From the NCBI GenBank assembly GCA_047495785.1, contig JBLDXI010000015.1, forward strand, positions 248,001-312,000: a DNA stretch of 64,000 nt, in the 5' to 3' direction. Of the stretch, positions 33,049-46,404 are shown one piece after another; within the stretch, counting starts at the first letter, position 1; each line of letters starts with the position of its first letter. A program made the translations under genes and the position numbers. The DNA is from Lepidodermella squamata. Lineage: Eukaryota > Gastrotricha. A model generated the notes under the pieces. That model was not told the origin of the DNA, ran no database searches, and saw only the letters and a program-made list of their open reading frames with translations.

Positions 33049-34272
33049 CCCCCGCAATGCATTAGCTGAGCAATTTGAACAGGAATTACGGCTGCCATCA
33101 AGCTGGGAATTTTTGTCTGTGATCAACCAAGCTTTTATAGCCCCGGAAATACTTTTGATTCGACACGCCTTTTTCCGAAAGAAGTTCTCAACCTAGAACA
33201 GCGGCTCCGCTAGAACAAGAACCTGCTGAGACTCTCTGTCGCGAATGAATGTCAGTGAATTTGAAATTCTAGTAAGCGCCTACAATTTCTCCAATCCTCC
33301 AACGGCAATCGCTCAATCTGATCTTCTAATCTGCGCAATGAACGGAAAGAAAACATGATTCTCAGTTGTTGAACCCTCAACATACATTTTTTACATTTCG
33401 GATGTGTGCATTAGGAAATCCGCACTACACGCTCCACGCTGTTACGCCTCTCCAAGATGAGGCATGACACTGCAATCCGGAAGGAAGTCTACCTTTAGTT
33501 GTTTTTCCTAACTTTCCAGTTCCACCAAAGTCCTCGGCATATTAGCAAGAGAGTTTAAGTTCCCATCGCAGTGATTTCAGCCTCCTGACTCCTGACGTAA
33601 GGATGCTTTACTGGTGTAATATATGTGGCATCATGCAGTAATGTTTCCGATTTCCCTCACACGTATGGCCGTATTTTCATATTTGCCGATTTCAACCTTG
33701 TTTTCAGGCATTGCTTTCTGTTTAACAGGGTGAAATGCTAAATTAAATTGACTGGATGTCATAAAAAAGGACAAGTGGATCTCCTATTCCAAGCGCGTTC
33801 GTTTAGACCAAATTTTCTTGTTCTCAACCGACGTCCTAATCTGGTTTCGGCAATTAGTATTGAACAAAAAACCGCACAGTCACGCACGAAATGTCCAGGG
33901 TTACACGTGATCAACGTGATCAGATTATCTTCATATCACGGACAGCTCAGTTAGTAAACGGTACTCTTAAGCATTCCCATGCAGCCATAATTTAATTCTT
34001 CAATTTAAATTCCCGGAAAATGCTTTGCTTCTAGTAATCTTTCGGATTCAACTTTGAGCACACGTTGGTGAACGATTTTTACTTGTAATTGGAAATATCG
34101 ATCGGGCTATGTATCTAGTTCACTGGGCGCAGCGTCACAGTTCAAATCTCAAATGACAGCTCTTGTTTATCGATTTTCAGCCCTGACGCTTTCAGCCTGT
34201 GTTGCTCTCTCAAGTATGACACAGTTATTCGTGAAATAAGCGTAAATCCCAATAACAACAATTTGCCGAAAA
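33049..34272. other. Intergenic region between divergent GPCR and nuclear receptor A
   Basis: Holds the promoters of both genes. I see no further gene, RNA or repeat. Confidence 0.4.
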
Positions 34273-35883
34273 ATGCATGTATCAAAACAGCCGTTACCGA
34301 GGTGTAAAGTTTGCGGGTTGATAGTGCCGCCTCGAACGGATTATCAGCCCCGAGCGTGTTCGGCTTGTCAGAAGTTCTTCAGACGAAACTGCGAGAGATG
34401 GCGCAGCATGACTCACAACCACGGCGAAAATGGCAAGCAGACCCGAATTTACTCGCTACGCTTCGACTGCTCAAAGTGTCGCTTCCAAGCTTGTTTGAAG
34501 GCAGGCATGAAAAGTAAGCCGAATAAGTTTCCCGTTTTTCTGAGGTGCCTACTGCCGAATGTTGTTAACATTTTTTTTTCTAGTGGTAATAATTTATAAG
34601 TCTTGCTTGATTTTTGATTGCTTGTTGCTTGGATTAAGGTTTCCAGCAATCTTTGATGAATTTCTTTCCATTTCAGGCAAATACCTGGCTAAGATAGAAT
34701 CTGATGGCCCGTTTTCCCCCGATACAAATGCGACTGCAGTCGACGACTCGCCAGATTCTTCCATCATTGAAAATCCAACTATTTACAACGGAGAGGATGT
34801 TGAAAACGTGCTCAGACTGGCGATTGTCGCCCAAACACAACTGCATGATCTGGAATTCGTGAGTTTCATAGATTGTAAAGGAACGCACCAATTTAACGGT
34901 TGTTTGCAATTTCCTGAATCGAAGCTGCCGCTGAGGAGGCCAATCGAAAAAAGTGCGTTTGCGGACCCTCGATGTATGTTCGGCTTGATGCATGAGAACC
35001 TCTCAGAGATCTTGCGATTGGGCTTCGAATTCACGAAACTTATGCAGGGTAAATACTGTTCTCATTTTTAAAGTGAATAGTTGAAGCTATTTCACGCTAG
35101 TTTCATATGTACTCCGATTTTGAGTCTGTATGTAATTTCATCAGCCTCCTTTGAGATTCCCGATAAAGAAGCTTTCGAAATGATGCGGAAAGGGTGGCAA
35201 CTCGTCACGCTTGCTTACTCTGCACTTCCTGCAACAAGCGGAAGTATTTTGGTTGGCCAAGAAGTACTGCCTTACTTTCTAGCCTTGAATCCAGAAATGC
35301 GGGTGAGGCGGTTAATATGACCATATTTTGTTTTAAATAAATCTGCTTTCAGTGCGCTGTTGAGGCTGAGCAAAAGCTTGCAATTGAAGTCGGCAAATGG
35401 GATCCATCCATGCTGGAGATCGCCCTTTTCATGTTTCGGCTATTCGTGAAAGGTACGAGGTGATGAAAAAATCGAGAAACCGGTTATTTCCCAGAATTGA
35501 AATTCAAGGCGATTCTAATGCAGGATGTTTTAGTTCACTTTGGCTCTTATGGCCAAATGACCTCTTAAATTCAGGATATCAGAGGAGTGGGGATTGGGCT
35601 TTGTGTTCCTGTGCCAATTAAAGGATCATTTTGCTCTTTAGGATTCGATGATAGAAGGTGTCCTCGAATGGATAATGTTAAGCGACGCATTGACAACGCT
35701 TTCTCTTTGGTGTGCTCGCGGCGTTTCCAGGACGACCCTAAGCAAGCATGGAGCCATGTTCAAACGATCGAGAAACTAGCGACCGATGCAGCTGATAAAC
35801 TCAACGAGAGCGGTGCAGCAATTGCGAATCGGCGTCAGGTCGAAGCAGAATCAGCTGTCGTGAGATTGGCTTTCAAACTGTGA
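34273..35883 (+). CDS. Divergent nuclear receptor A
   Basis: Six exons: 34273-34513, 34677-34858, 34925-35048, 35145-35302, 35353-35452 and 35642-35883. Phases close to 1,047 nt (348 residues). The N-terminus is a nuclear-receptor DNA-binding domain: CKVC, then CSACQKFFRRN, and CSKCRFQACLKAGMKS. The second zinc finger is altered: the position 15 residues after the first finger is His, not Cys, and is followed by N-H. The rest is a divergent ligand-binding domain (MMRKGWQLVTLAYSALP in the helix 3-5 region). It should act as a nuclear transcription regulator; ligand and targets are unknown. The exon plan matches receptors B, C and E (124, 158 and 100 nt exons). AATAAA at about 35985 is the likely polyadenylation signal. 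Confidence 0.8.
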
Positions 35884-37195
35884 AAATTCAAAGTGTAAAA
35901 ACATCTGCTTACACTGTGTCTTCTCTGGCATGCCTCTCAGACAAATTTGGCTTAGCCTATGAAACCGTGGGATTCAGGATCGCCCGAATAAAATTCAGAA
36001 CAATTTCCGGTTATGTATTCAAAAAATTGTCATAGATTCTTAGTTTAGCGCCTGGACAAGGGCAGTTTTATTAAAACGTGAGTCATCTTCGGACTTTTCT
36101 TTCCTTGTGCTGCAGGGCTGAAACTGACATAAAACTTCCGAGCTGCTAAACAAGAGAATTTTGTATCATTATCTGTGCAAATTTTTGGGCAAAACGTATA
36201 GATTTTTTCGAGACATTTATTCGATATAGATGAACTCTGACAACATATTTACAGTTTACAGCGTACATAGCAACACGGCAAAAAATCACACCCCTAGGTA
36301 CCTTCATCCAGGTAGCAATAACTGATGACATTTCGACATTATTATCTCTCATCGACAATACATTCGCGCTTAGGCGTTGAGGCGTTAGGTGTTAGGTTTG
36401 TTTTTTGTTAGATTAGTTCAATCTATCGCAGCAGCAGAAGAAAAAAGACACGCCATTTCGCGGATTGTGGAGTTGAAAAATGACATGATGAGGCAAGGGG
36501 TTTAGGTCGTAGCAACACGGCGATACATTCGAGAGACGCGATGCTACTCTCTCGTCTGAAGAAGCCACTCGCAGACGACAGCGGACGGAATCTGCACCAC
36601 GTGGCTGATGTTGCTGTGATCTGGTCTATGAATTACTATGCCAATCAGTTTTAGTGGCTGGTTTACTTCTGATCGAAAATATGAAACTGAGCTGAAACTT
36701 CTGAACCAGCGAGTATCTCTCGAACGATAACAAAGTTTTAATTAAAAATTAATAGTATAAGAAAATTATTCTGTGAATTTTCTATCGAAATGAATCGCCT
36801 TCGATCCAAATTAAAATTGGAAAAATGTTTGATAAACAATTTAACAATTTACCATCGCACCAACGGCAACAACTCGTGCCTGGCTAATTAGTGAGTAGAT
36901 TATATTCAGCCTAATTGTCTGTCAAACTATTCGCATGTGCTTTTTGGACAAAATCAGACCTGGCGCCTCTCGGATCTACTGCAAAAATGTTTTCGATCCA
37001 GTCCTTTTATTTGCTAACGCCACTGCGCCTTAGCAGGCTAATTACGAATTCCTGAATACATATTCCACCTATACGCCGGGTAATCACATGAGATATGACC
37101 ACGTTCAGCCAGCGCCTTTAGATTCAATCAATCATCGCTATGTGGCCTGCCGCATTTCGACTACATCGCTCAAGTTCTTCGCATTTTTTGTCGAG
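35884..37195. other. Intergenic region between receptor A and the PAN/discoidin gene
   Basis: Receptor A 3' UTR (AATAAA near 35985), then AT-rich sequence with no supported gene. An in-frame ATG at 37088 precedes the chosen start of the next gene but would bury its signal peptide. Confidence 0.4.
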
Positions 37196-40100
37196 ATGAA
37201 GCGTTTGGTTACGTTGCTACTCCTCGCTTCTTCCGTCGCGTGTGGATCGCATTTCCAACGCTATGAAAATAAAATAATCAGTCCGACTACGGCAAGTGGC
37301 CTGCCTAACCTAAATAGCCACACAATTCTTACAAAATCAGCACAGGAAGAATCGATATGCGCTGCGTTTTGTTCAAGCAATCCGCAGTGCCAATCGCTGC
37401 AGTTTCGAAAAAGTACAAATACGTGCCTGCTGTACAGCATCTCGCCGGAGGGGTCGAGTGTCGCGAGACTGGTGGTGAACTCTGACTTCACTTCAATGAC
37501 ACTAACTGGGCGTAGTCAACTAGCGAAATCGGCGCAGTGTTCGAGCAATCAGTGCGTGACGAGTTGGTACTTCAATGCGATCAGGCGTGAAGTCAGCCGG
37601 CCAACTTGCTGGAAAGAGTATGCGAGTGATCCCACGCCGACGCGTGCAGTGGAAACACTCGACTACGACACGAGTTACATCAGCGACCTCGGCTACTCGT
37701 CTTCATCGGTTAACAACCTGACGGCGACAGGGTACACCCTGGCTAGAGAACCGCCATGCTACGCTCGAATCACATCGGGCCATTTGAGCCACGCGTGCCT
37801 AACGATGTCGCCACCCATTGGATCTTGGTTCAAAATCGACCTGCAACGCTATGCCTGGCTGACCAAGATGGAGTATCACTGTACTGACTCTAGCTGCATC
37901 AGCTCAATGCGGATTGAGTACAGTTTAGACGATGGTCAATATCAGCAACTCATGTCAGGACGCGGAATTCTACAGGTATGCACATCATTTTACTTCATAT
38001 GGCAATTAACAATGTGTACCCACCAATTCACAGTAAATAATATAATGATTCAACAAATTGTGCAAATTACCGTATATTCCGTAATAGCTTCAGGGGGCAT
38101 TGTAATTTCAAAGCCTCGAAAAAGGGGGGTTGTAAACGGGACGTGTTACAATTGCGAGCATGCGACTCTATTGTTTCAAAGCAAGTTTTCAAGTGTTAAA
38201 ATTGAGTAAAAATAAGAATAAATTGATAATTTTCGAACTACAGCTTGTAAAGTCAACAGGTTTTCATCAAAATCGAGAACGTCATCGTTCGATTGCGAGT
38301 TTTCAGCCATTTTTATGCAAATTACTGAAATTTTAAAATGTTAGTTTTCTTCAAATCATGAATGCTAGGAAATCGACAGCTACTTTGGCAATTTTCGTTG
38401 CTGAACTTCTCTCACTCGGCTATGTTTCGCCATTTTCTATCAAACAAGCACATCAAACGCCTCGAAATGGAATTTCAAAACGATAGGCGCTATTATTTTA
38501 GAATGCGATTTTCAAAGTTTGAATTTGAATTTAGGTCCCGGGTAGCTATTGCGAGTATGAGGCTTTAATATTTCAAAGGGCTTAAAAAGGGGGGTTGTAA
38601 ACGGGACGGGCGGTAATAACGGGTATATGAAGCTATTACGGAATATACGGTAAATTGAAATTGTTTGCGATTACATGTAGACATTTCACGATTGTTGATT
38701 GTAAATGTTACCGCAAAAAATATTATTCATAGCCCTTTCTCAATTCTCTAATCAATCTTAGAACTCGAAGTGGGTGTAATATTAGTTAGCAGTTTGCATC
38801 GCCCACTCAAATTGACCTCTCAAAGTTTAGGCGTTGCTATTTGTGTTCCGAATTCTTGTTTCTATTTCTTAGCTGGTTAATGGTACTATTGGCGAGATAG
38901 TCACTTTCGAGCTCTATCGGCCAGTTATGCTGCGTCACTTCCGTGCTGTAATTTATGCCGAAAACGGGACGGGCATTTACTATCGATGTGCCCGGTTTCG
39001 TATATACGGCTGCGCCGCAAATTGCTTGGATCCTCTTGGCATCGAAAATGGAGACATTGCCGATGGCCAAATTACAACCACAGATTACATATCCCAAAGC
39101 TACTTTTCCCGGCTGAATTGGGGCATGGCCGCTGTTAACAACTACAACAGCTTGACGATCGACCTTAGAAAGCAGATCTTCGTTAGGGCGGTTCTCGTTC
39201 AAGGATGTGATCGGCTGAACTCATGGGTAACTGCATTTGCCTATGAATACAAGGCGACGGCAATGGACAACTGGCTCCAGCTTCAAGATGCCTCGGGGTC
39301 GCTGGGATTTACTGGCAATACTGATGCGAAGAATGTAGTAGTCAACATGTTCCTGAACGTTATTATTGCCCAATTTTTCAAAATTATTCCAATATTTCTT
39401 TCATCGACTAATTGCTACCGATTTGAGTTGCTTGGATGCAAGAGTGAGTTAGCGTTCAATTTATTTAATTAATTGCTACATTTAATCAATTTTATCTAGC
39501 AACACCCGTGTACTCGCGAAACATAGCAAGCGGGGCAGGCACTTCATACTCGGCATTCGATTCAACGTTATCTGCAACCAATGCGATCACCCAGAAGCGA
39601 GATGTTCGGCTACAGCATCAGCAGAACTGCACTAGGATTACTGGGAGCCCAGTGAATTCAGGCCGCCCCTATGTCACGATTGGCTTGGGCGAGAATAGAA
39701 CGATAACTTCGGTGGAAATTGTGACACCCAATTTACCGGGCGCTGTCACTCTGAACCCTGATGGCCTGTGGCTCTTCGACTACCAGCGAGGTGGCGATGA
39801 TTTGTCTAGTAACGGCAATCACGCCATTGTTCCGCCGAGTATGAGCTACGTGGCTGGGTTCGATGGTCGGCCTCTTGGGGCTCTGCAGTGGCCGGGGGCA
39901 GATCAAGCGATTCTTGTTCGAACAAATAACATCAATATGATAGATCTGAACAACGGCTGGACTTACGCAGCATGGCTTTACTTCCCAAGTACTGGTACTG
40001 CTGGCGACTTTTTCCCAATGAAATGCAAGGCTAAAAGCTGGTGAGTCAACCTATATCCACTGTGATTTTGTGTTAAAACGTTAGCAAACAGGACACCTGG

Positions 40101-43100
40101 GACTTGGAGATTCAACATACGCTTCAAGTCAACGCGCGAGATAACTGTTGACTTCACTACTCATCCGACAAGCAGCTGGCAGTGGCCTTTGAAGAACGCT
40201 ATTGCGCCGTACGATCGCTGGTTCTTCTTCGCCCTAACTGTCGACTGCCGAAGTGGCGTGAGTCGCGTCTACTACGACACATACGATCGAGCAGTTAACT
40301 ACCAGGGCTGCCTGGCCCCAGACGTTTTCATGCTAACTGAGTATTTCGAAATTCGCGGCAATTGGAGTGGCCGCATCGCTTGCATGCAGTTCTACAAGCG
40401 AGGCCTCGACCAGTCTGAAATTGAACAAGCCTCGCGATGCCCTTGGATGAGTAAGTATCACATTGAGCGAAACATCAATAAATTTATCTTGTTATCCTTA
40501 GCCCCAACGCCCCTTGCTATTTATCCCTTTGCTTGCACGTTGAACGACGTGACTGGCCAAGCACCGAGTTTCACTTCAAATGGCAGCCCTCAATGCTCGA
40601 AAATATATGGATACACGTCAACGTATGTTTTTCTCATAAGGGAAGGCATATTTTCCTATTTGATCGGCATTCCAGAGCTTGGAATCTTGCAACAACGAGT
40701 GACAACCTACAGATGCAGATTAACACTGCCCCGGGCAACATTCTCGACCTCCAGTATTCGTTCACTGTTCTGCTTCACATAATGCAACCCAGTGCTGCTG
40801 ATGGCGTGATTCTGGGCTGGTACACCTCAGCGACAAACCCAGGAATTTATATATTCATTTCTGGTGGTAAATTGGCATTTTCCGTGAAATGTCGAAGTGC
40901 TGCCGTATCAACAACCACGAATTTTACAACCTCGTTACAACCGATGCCTAATCATTGGTCTTACATAGGCCTGATCTACGACAGTGAGGCTGGTACCCTG
41001 CTTCTGGTTCTCGATGGCACAGAAAGTTCAGTGATTTCCTTCCCGTGCTCCAGCGGCCTTCAGACCAATTCAAGCCCGTTTCGAGTCGGGGGTTCGATGC
41101 CTATCAGTGTTGCTTGCCTCCATTTCTACAAAGCAGCTTTGAATCGGAGGCAGATCGCTTCGTTAAAGCGTTGCCCGTCGACTGCGACGTCAGACATGAC
41201 AGCTGTTGCTAGCGCACCGTTGGATGGCTCTTTCGGCAGTTCCTCCATCACTAATCCAACAGCTGGAGACATTATAAATTCATCTAATTGGAATCCAGGT
41301 GAGAACCTCAAATTCTCTGGTGCTCCCCTTATTTTATCTTGCGGTCTTAGAACTAGGAAGCGGTGATGCTTATTAAATCTAACAGCTGCTTTGCAAATTA
41401 TTCAACTTGCTTTGACTTCAAATGATTCTATTAATGATAAACAGGTTCTGGCTTCCCTTGGCGAGGGAACACAAATGACGTCTGGGGCCAGCAAAGTTCA
41501 TCTGCAGCTAACTACTATTACTCTGTACCTGGGCGAACTGACTTGGTATTCGGCAATGGAACGAATAGCCAGACACCGTACACCTTCGGCATATATTTTT
41601 ACAGCAAAGAACCGACTAACGGTGTGATTTCGCCTGTTCTCACGCTGAACCAGCTTTCAACGGACTATGAACAAGTTTTCATCTCGCTGACGACTCCGAG
41701 TTCCATCGTGTACCAGGCGATAATGGAGAACCCAACTGGCAGTTCGACTACTCCATACTCGCGAAATGTAGCAAACGTCAGCACGTATTACAACGTTTGG
41801 CGGCACTTTATGATGTCGTTCGACATGGCGCCTGGGGCTATGCGCTTCGAAGGTTTCTACGACGGCAGTCGCGTCGCTAGCTACGATATGCCCGACGTGA
41901 GGCCCCGGGCGCTGCAACGGATAGGCATCGCTCGTCAACCTTACTGGGGCTATTGGGCGAAAGGCGAGTTTGCCTGCATTTCCGTGTTCCAGGGCTACTT
42001 GAACCAGTATATGGCAATGGAAGTCGCTACGCAGTGCCCTGGACCGGTATCACGTAAGAGGGGAAACCTTAAGGCTTAATGAAGCATATTGAAACGCTTA
42101 TTCATTTTATCAGTTCAAGGTCACGTTTGCGAGAGCGACCTTACAGTTCGTGCTACTGCTATTCCAAGTTCAGTGTTCGTATCATCAGCTGGGGTGAAAT
42201 TCGACCAATTCCGTCTCCAAAATCGATGGGTTGGCAACGCGACAACAGCTGGATCGATCGCTTGCTGTTGGCAACCAGCTGCCTCTGATTCAAGCCCGAT
42301 TCTAATGCTTGATCTTGGAGAAGAGACCACAATAGCTTCAATCGCGACCCAGGGGGACTATTCTACTGGGTACTACGTGACGAGTTTCAGAATGTCATAT
42401 GGGACGCCTTTCAATTACTTCTTGTGGGTCTACGAATTGCCGAGACCAAGCGTCATCAAAGTGAGCCAACTTTAATAAAAATTCTGTTCGAATTTTGCTC
42501 TCGAATGGATACAGGTGTTCACTGGGAACGAAAACAGCGATGGAGTTGTTTGGAATGCAATTCGACCTTACATTTCAGCTAGATATGTCAGAATACACCC
42601 GTTAACCTCAGTTGGCGGAGTGGGAATGCGGATTTTACTCCGTGGTTGTCCAGGTGAGGCATCAACTTGCTATGAGTTACGAAAATGCAATGATTTTCTC
42701 AAAGATTTCTTCTGCAAGACTGAGCTGAATGATGGGAAGAACAGCAGTGTAACGGTATCCAGCACGCAAACACCAGCCATTGAATCTCAAACCTACGTCA
42801 TCGGCAGCACCGTCGATTTCCGACCTCTGTTAACCGATCCTCAGCCTTTCTATCAAATCACGTTCTCGGTAATGAAAATCCTATCGGCTGTCATAGTCCA
42901 ATGCAGTGTTGATTCATCATCCTGGATTACAAAATATCACCTGATGGCTAGTTTGGACGATATCAAGTGGACCGGCTACGTTTGGCCTCATAATGGGTCA
43001 AGACTTCGAATATTCGATGGCCCATCAGCTTTGAGCAACCCAAATCCTTTCATTTCCTACTTGAGCCCTTATCCTCTTGTAACGATGGCGGTTCGACTGG

Positions 43101-43849
43101 TTATTGACGACTTTAATGTTGCTCCTTATGGTCGATTCGGATTCAAAGGCTGCTCTGCCCCTACAGCAGCAAACAAATACGCTTCGATCCTCACAACTCC
43201 TGTTGGAAGAGTTTCTGTTCGCCTGGGCTCGACTCGCCCCAACTCATCTTCAGATGCGGACGCACAGACTCAGTGCTCTCAGTTAGGCGGGATTCCGAGC
43301 GGAAGGCGGGTTCAACTCATGTGCGAGAATGGCCCTATAATTGGTAGGTTTCTAACTATCGTTGGTGCCAATGCTGGATCGACAATTGAGATTTGCCAAT
43401 TCGGAGCCTACTACGACAACGGCACAGACTATGCCAGCTTCAAAAATTTAGCAACTAACATCTCATCGATACCAGCTACAACTCTCATGGCTCTGACCAC
43501 CCCGGGTCCTAATAGCGTTGGAGCATCGTTGACCACTGGCTGGCTTCTGGTCGATCTTGGCGTGTCGTATTCCGTCGGCAAGGTTGTTGTGGTCACTCAA
43601 CAAAGCGGTTCATGGGTCGTCGATTCAAACCCCGGTAGCTGCCAGCTGACGATCCGAGTTGGAACCTCAACGAGTAGCAATCTTCAATCAAATCCTGTTT
43701 GCGACTTTTGGCTTGAGGGAAACCGCGTGGCTTTAGTTCAGGGACAAGCGCTGACTTTCCATTGCACCCCACCGTTGAATGGCCGATACGTTAGCCTAGA
43801 AAAAGAAGGCACTTCTACAATTCAAATTTCACGCTTCATGGTTTTTTGA
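37196..43849 (+). CDS. Large secreted PAN / discoidin / LamG-like multidomain protein
   Basis: Ten exons: 37196-37975, 38873-39443, 39500-40040, 40092-40450, 40502-40622, 40676-41298, 41445-42053, 42114-42460, 42515-42653 and 42705-43849. All junctions are GT/AG and phases close to 5,235 nt (1,744 residues). A signal peptide (MKRLVTLLLLASSVACG) is followed by a Cys-rich PAN/apple module, two F5/8-type-C (discoidin) regions (CLDPLGIENGDIADGQIT and FELLGC), three concanavalin/LamG-like modules (WTYAAWLYFPS, RWFFFALTVDC, HWSYIGLIYD, VWRHFMMSF), two more discoidin-like regions and a fucolectin-like C-terminal part (NGRYVSLEK). These bind sugars or matrix ligands, so the protein is probably extracellular. 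No transmembrane segment or GPI tail ends it. A 51-nt intron at 42654-42704 is in frame but better removed. Intron 1 holds a MITE. Confidence 0.8.
38070..38650. mobile_element. TA-flanked MITE in intron 1 of the PAN/discoidin gene
   Basis: A 581-bp element with about 23-bp inverted ends beginning CCGTATATTCCGTAATAGC, flanked by TA (38068-38069, 38651-38652). Near each end it carries the same direct word GGGGGGTTGTAAACGGGACG. There is no ORF. Its ends resemble those of the element at 7518-8947, so both may depend on one transposase. Confidence 0.75.
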
Positions 43850-44601
43850 ACGTTCAAATTGTTTGCTGAATATTATTTAACAGAATAATGGCTCGATTTC
43901 GGTGAATCATAATGTCTTTTCTATCTTACAATCATTTTGAGTTCGCAATTCGCAAGACTGTGTTTTTTCGTTTGATTGGTGAAACTGAAACTTGAATGTT
44001 CATTTCGGCCCACTCTTCACGCCTGGCAATTTAATGAGCAATTTAATAAAAATCGCTTAGTCTTTTCGCGTCTTGTCATGTCAATCATGCTATTCGATGC
44101 TGATCAGCACGCGCGTAATAAATGAATGCATTATTTTCTATAGCGTGTTCTTCGTAAACGGCTCAGTATAGCGCAGTGGTGAGTGAAATAATCACAGCGA
44201 GAAAAATAACTAATTCTGCGGTTATATTCGAGTGTTTCCGCCGGCGGCACTTGAGCGAACTTTCAGAGCCGGAAATTCTTTCCTACAGCATGCAGAGAAA
44301 AGGCTAAGCCAAATTTATTGGTTTAAAACGACGAATGCAGTAGTATTTGGCAATAAAAACGTTGTTGATGAAGCCCCACCAGGTAATGCGGAACGAATTT
44401 ACTAACGTTACTGCATGCGGCTCTGCTACTACCACATTTTGCATGATTGATAAATTAGCTCTTGTGTTACCCAAGTAAATTTACGCTGGGAAGAATTGAG
44501 TTGTCGATTGACGATCGCTAGCCTCGAGTAAACAATTATTTTTCTTGATTATTTGGAATATTCTTCATTTCAGGTTATCGTTTAGGAAATCAAACCTATC
44601 G
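43850..44601. other. Intergenic region, PAN/discoidin gene to Ly6-like gene
   Basis: AATAAA near 44045 is a plausible polyadenylation signal for the upstream gene. A TTCATTTCAG at 44564-44573 precedes the next ATG by 28 nt and could be a trans-splice or 5' UTR acceptor. Nothing else is recognised. Confidence 0.45.
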
Positions 44602-45418
44602 ATGTTAGTCTATCGGATATTGTGGACTTCGATAACGTTTAACGTCGCTTGTAAGTTTTGAGGTTTGTGTCACTCATATGAAATCATTTTAACTCTGAAA
44701 TTAGCAACTTATTCGACTATCTCGTGTTATGTTGGCACCGGAGAACCAGGCTACATTCAGACAACATGCACTACTACGGGATATTGTTCGGTAAGGACGA
44801 ATTGTTTATTTCAAGTGATTTCATTAATTTCGTGAATTACGCTGAATAATTATCCCATTAATTACATATTACGCTGAATAGGGTGTAAACTTTCGGGTAT
44901 TTTTAGCTCCCAATTTTCAGACCGTAGTACGCCTAGTCCACGTGGCGATTTTCGTCAAATCCGCTAAATTTTCAATTTTTCAAAGTTACAGCATCCGCTC
45001 AAATTTCATAAGCATCTAAAGAAAAGTACTTTGAATGACGGGAAATCGTTTAGCTTACTATTCGTATAGATCCGAAGCATGGTCGAGCCGCAAAGCCGAA
45101 AATTTAATGTCGAATGACCCTGACCCCGGATCAATCCGAATCAAATTAAAGGCTAACAGCTAACATATCATATCGTTATCTTAGAAAATGGAATCTCGAA
45201 TCGCTTTGAGCGGCCTGGTGACAAAGGCTTACAACTGTGCAGTGAATTGCGAGGAGAAGGAAGTGGCGATATCTTACAGCGGCGGCTTCACGATTCGCAC
45301 ATATTGCTGCTCGCGGTCCTACTGCAACGCCTCAAGTTCATCACATGGGTCCAGGCTTCAAACTGCCATCGCATTACTTGGCATACATTTCCTCGCTTCA
45401 CAGTTTCACTTTAGATGA
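44602..45418 (+). CDS. Ly6/uPAR three-finger GPI-anchored protein
   Basis: Three exons: 44602-44650, 44705-44790 and 45185-45418 (369 nt, 122 residues). The first exon encodes a signal peptide (MLVYRILWTSITFNVA). The mature part has ten Cys in Ly6 order: SCYVG, TTC, GYC, YNCAVNC, then the diagnostic CC..SYCN. The last residues after a Ser-rich spacer (TAIALLGIHFLASQFHF) are a GPI-attachment tail. Such proteins sit on the outer membrane leaflet and bind receptors or channels; the specific partner is unknown. AATAAA at about 45506 lies 90 nt after the stop. Intron 2 (394 nt) contains nothing recognisable. Confidence 0.85.
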
Positions 45419-46404
45419 CCACTGCCTCATGTTTTCGATATGTGCAAACCCCTTTGTTGCTGATTGTTTCAAAAATTGATCCGCCGATGCGAGATAACTG
45501 AATGCAATAAAATAAATATATGGGCCTTCTTCTTGATACCTGAAGAACATGAAATGCGGAGAAACTCTAGCACACTCCGTGTAGGAGGTCTCCTTCAATT
45601 ACTCCTAGCTATGCGAAATATTGAATCAATACATGATCAATACATATAAGGAAATGATCAGCGTCGTGAAATCAGGCTGTAAAAATCCTCTTTTTTTTAC
45701 GCAGAAGTTAATGAATGAACTAATGTGTATATTGGCACGTGCTCTATACGTGCATTGATGGCCGTACTACAATATACATTTTAATAGTTTGATTTCCCAA
45801 ACAAACTTCCCTCTAAATGAGGCTTCATAAACCTCCCAAAGTAGTTCCAGTTGCTTATTTTAAACAGCTGTATAGAGGTAAAAAATGTCTTTCATCAGAG
45901 ATACGACTCGATACTTTTCTCAGAGTGGAGGGGGAGGGGTAAATCGAGCATTTGTAGCTTTCAAATTCTTGAGTGCCAAGGGCTTGATGTCTTTCCACTT
46001 CCCTCGGAGCTCTGCAATTTTCTGAAATGACGACATTGCCAATTAAGGTTTATCATTCTCCCATCTCACTTCGACGTACAGCAACTAAAATAAAAAGAAT
46101 CACTGCATGCTCCTGACGCCCTCAACGTCCGACGTCCAATGTCCGCAATCGATATTGATCAAACTCTCGTATTTCTAGCGTGTAAAAAACGCAGCAAACT
46201 GTCATTTAGCCTGCAGCGTTTTCGTACCTAGTCGCAAAGCATTAATGAATAATCTGTCAAAATCGATTAAGCTTACAAAATACTTGATGAATGCAGCACG
46301 TACACACACCTCGTATTTCTAGCCAAGTATTTTATGTTCTATAAAGCCGCCATTCATCAAGTCCATCTGCCCTCATATCCTAGCATCGCTTTATTTTTTA
46401 AGAG
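45419..46404. other. Intergenic region between Ly6-like gene and receptor B
   Basis: Ly6-like 3' UTR with AATAAA at about 45506, then gene-free sequence. TTTATTTTTTAAGAG just before receptor B's ATG could be a trans-splice acceptor. Confidence 0.4.
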
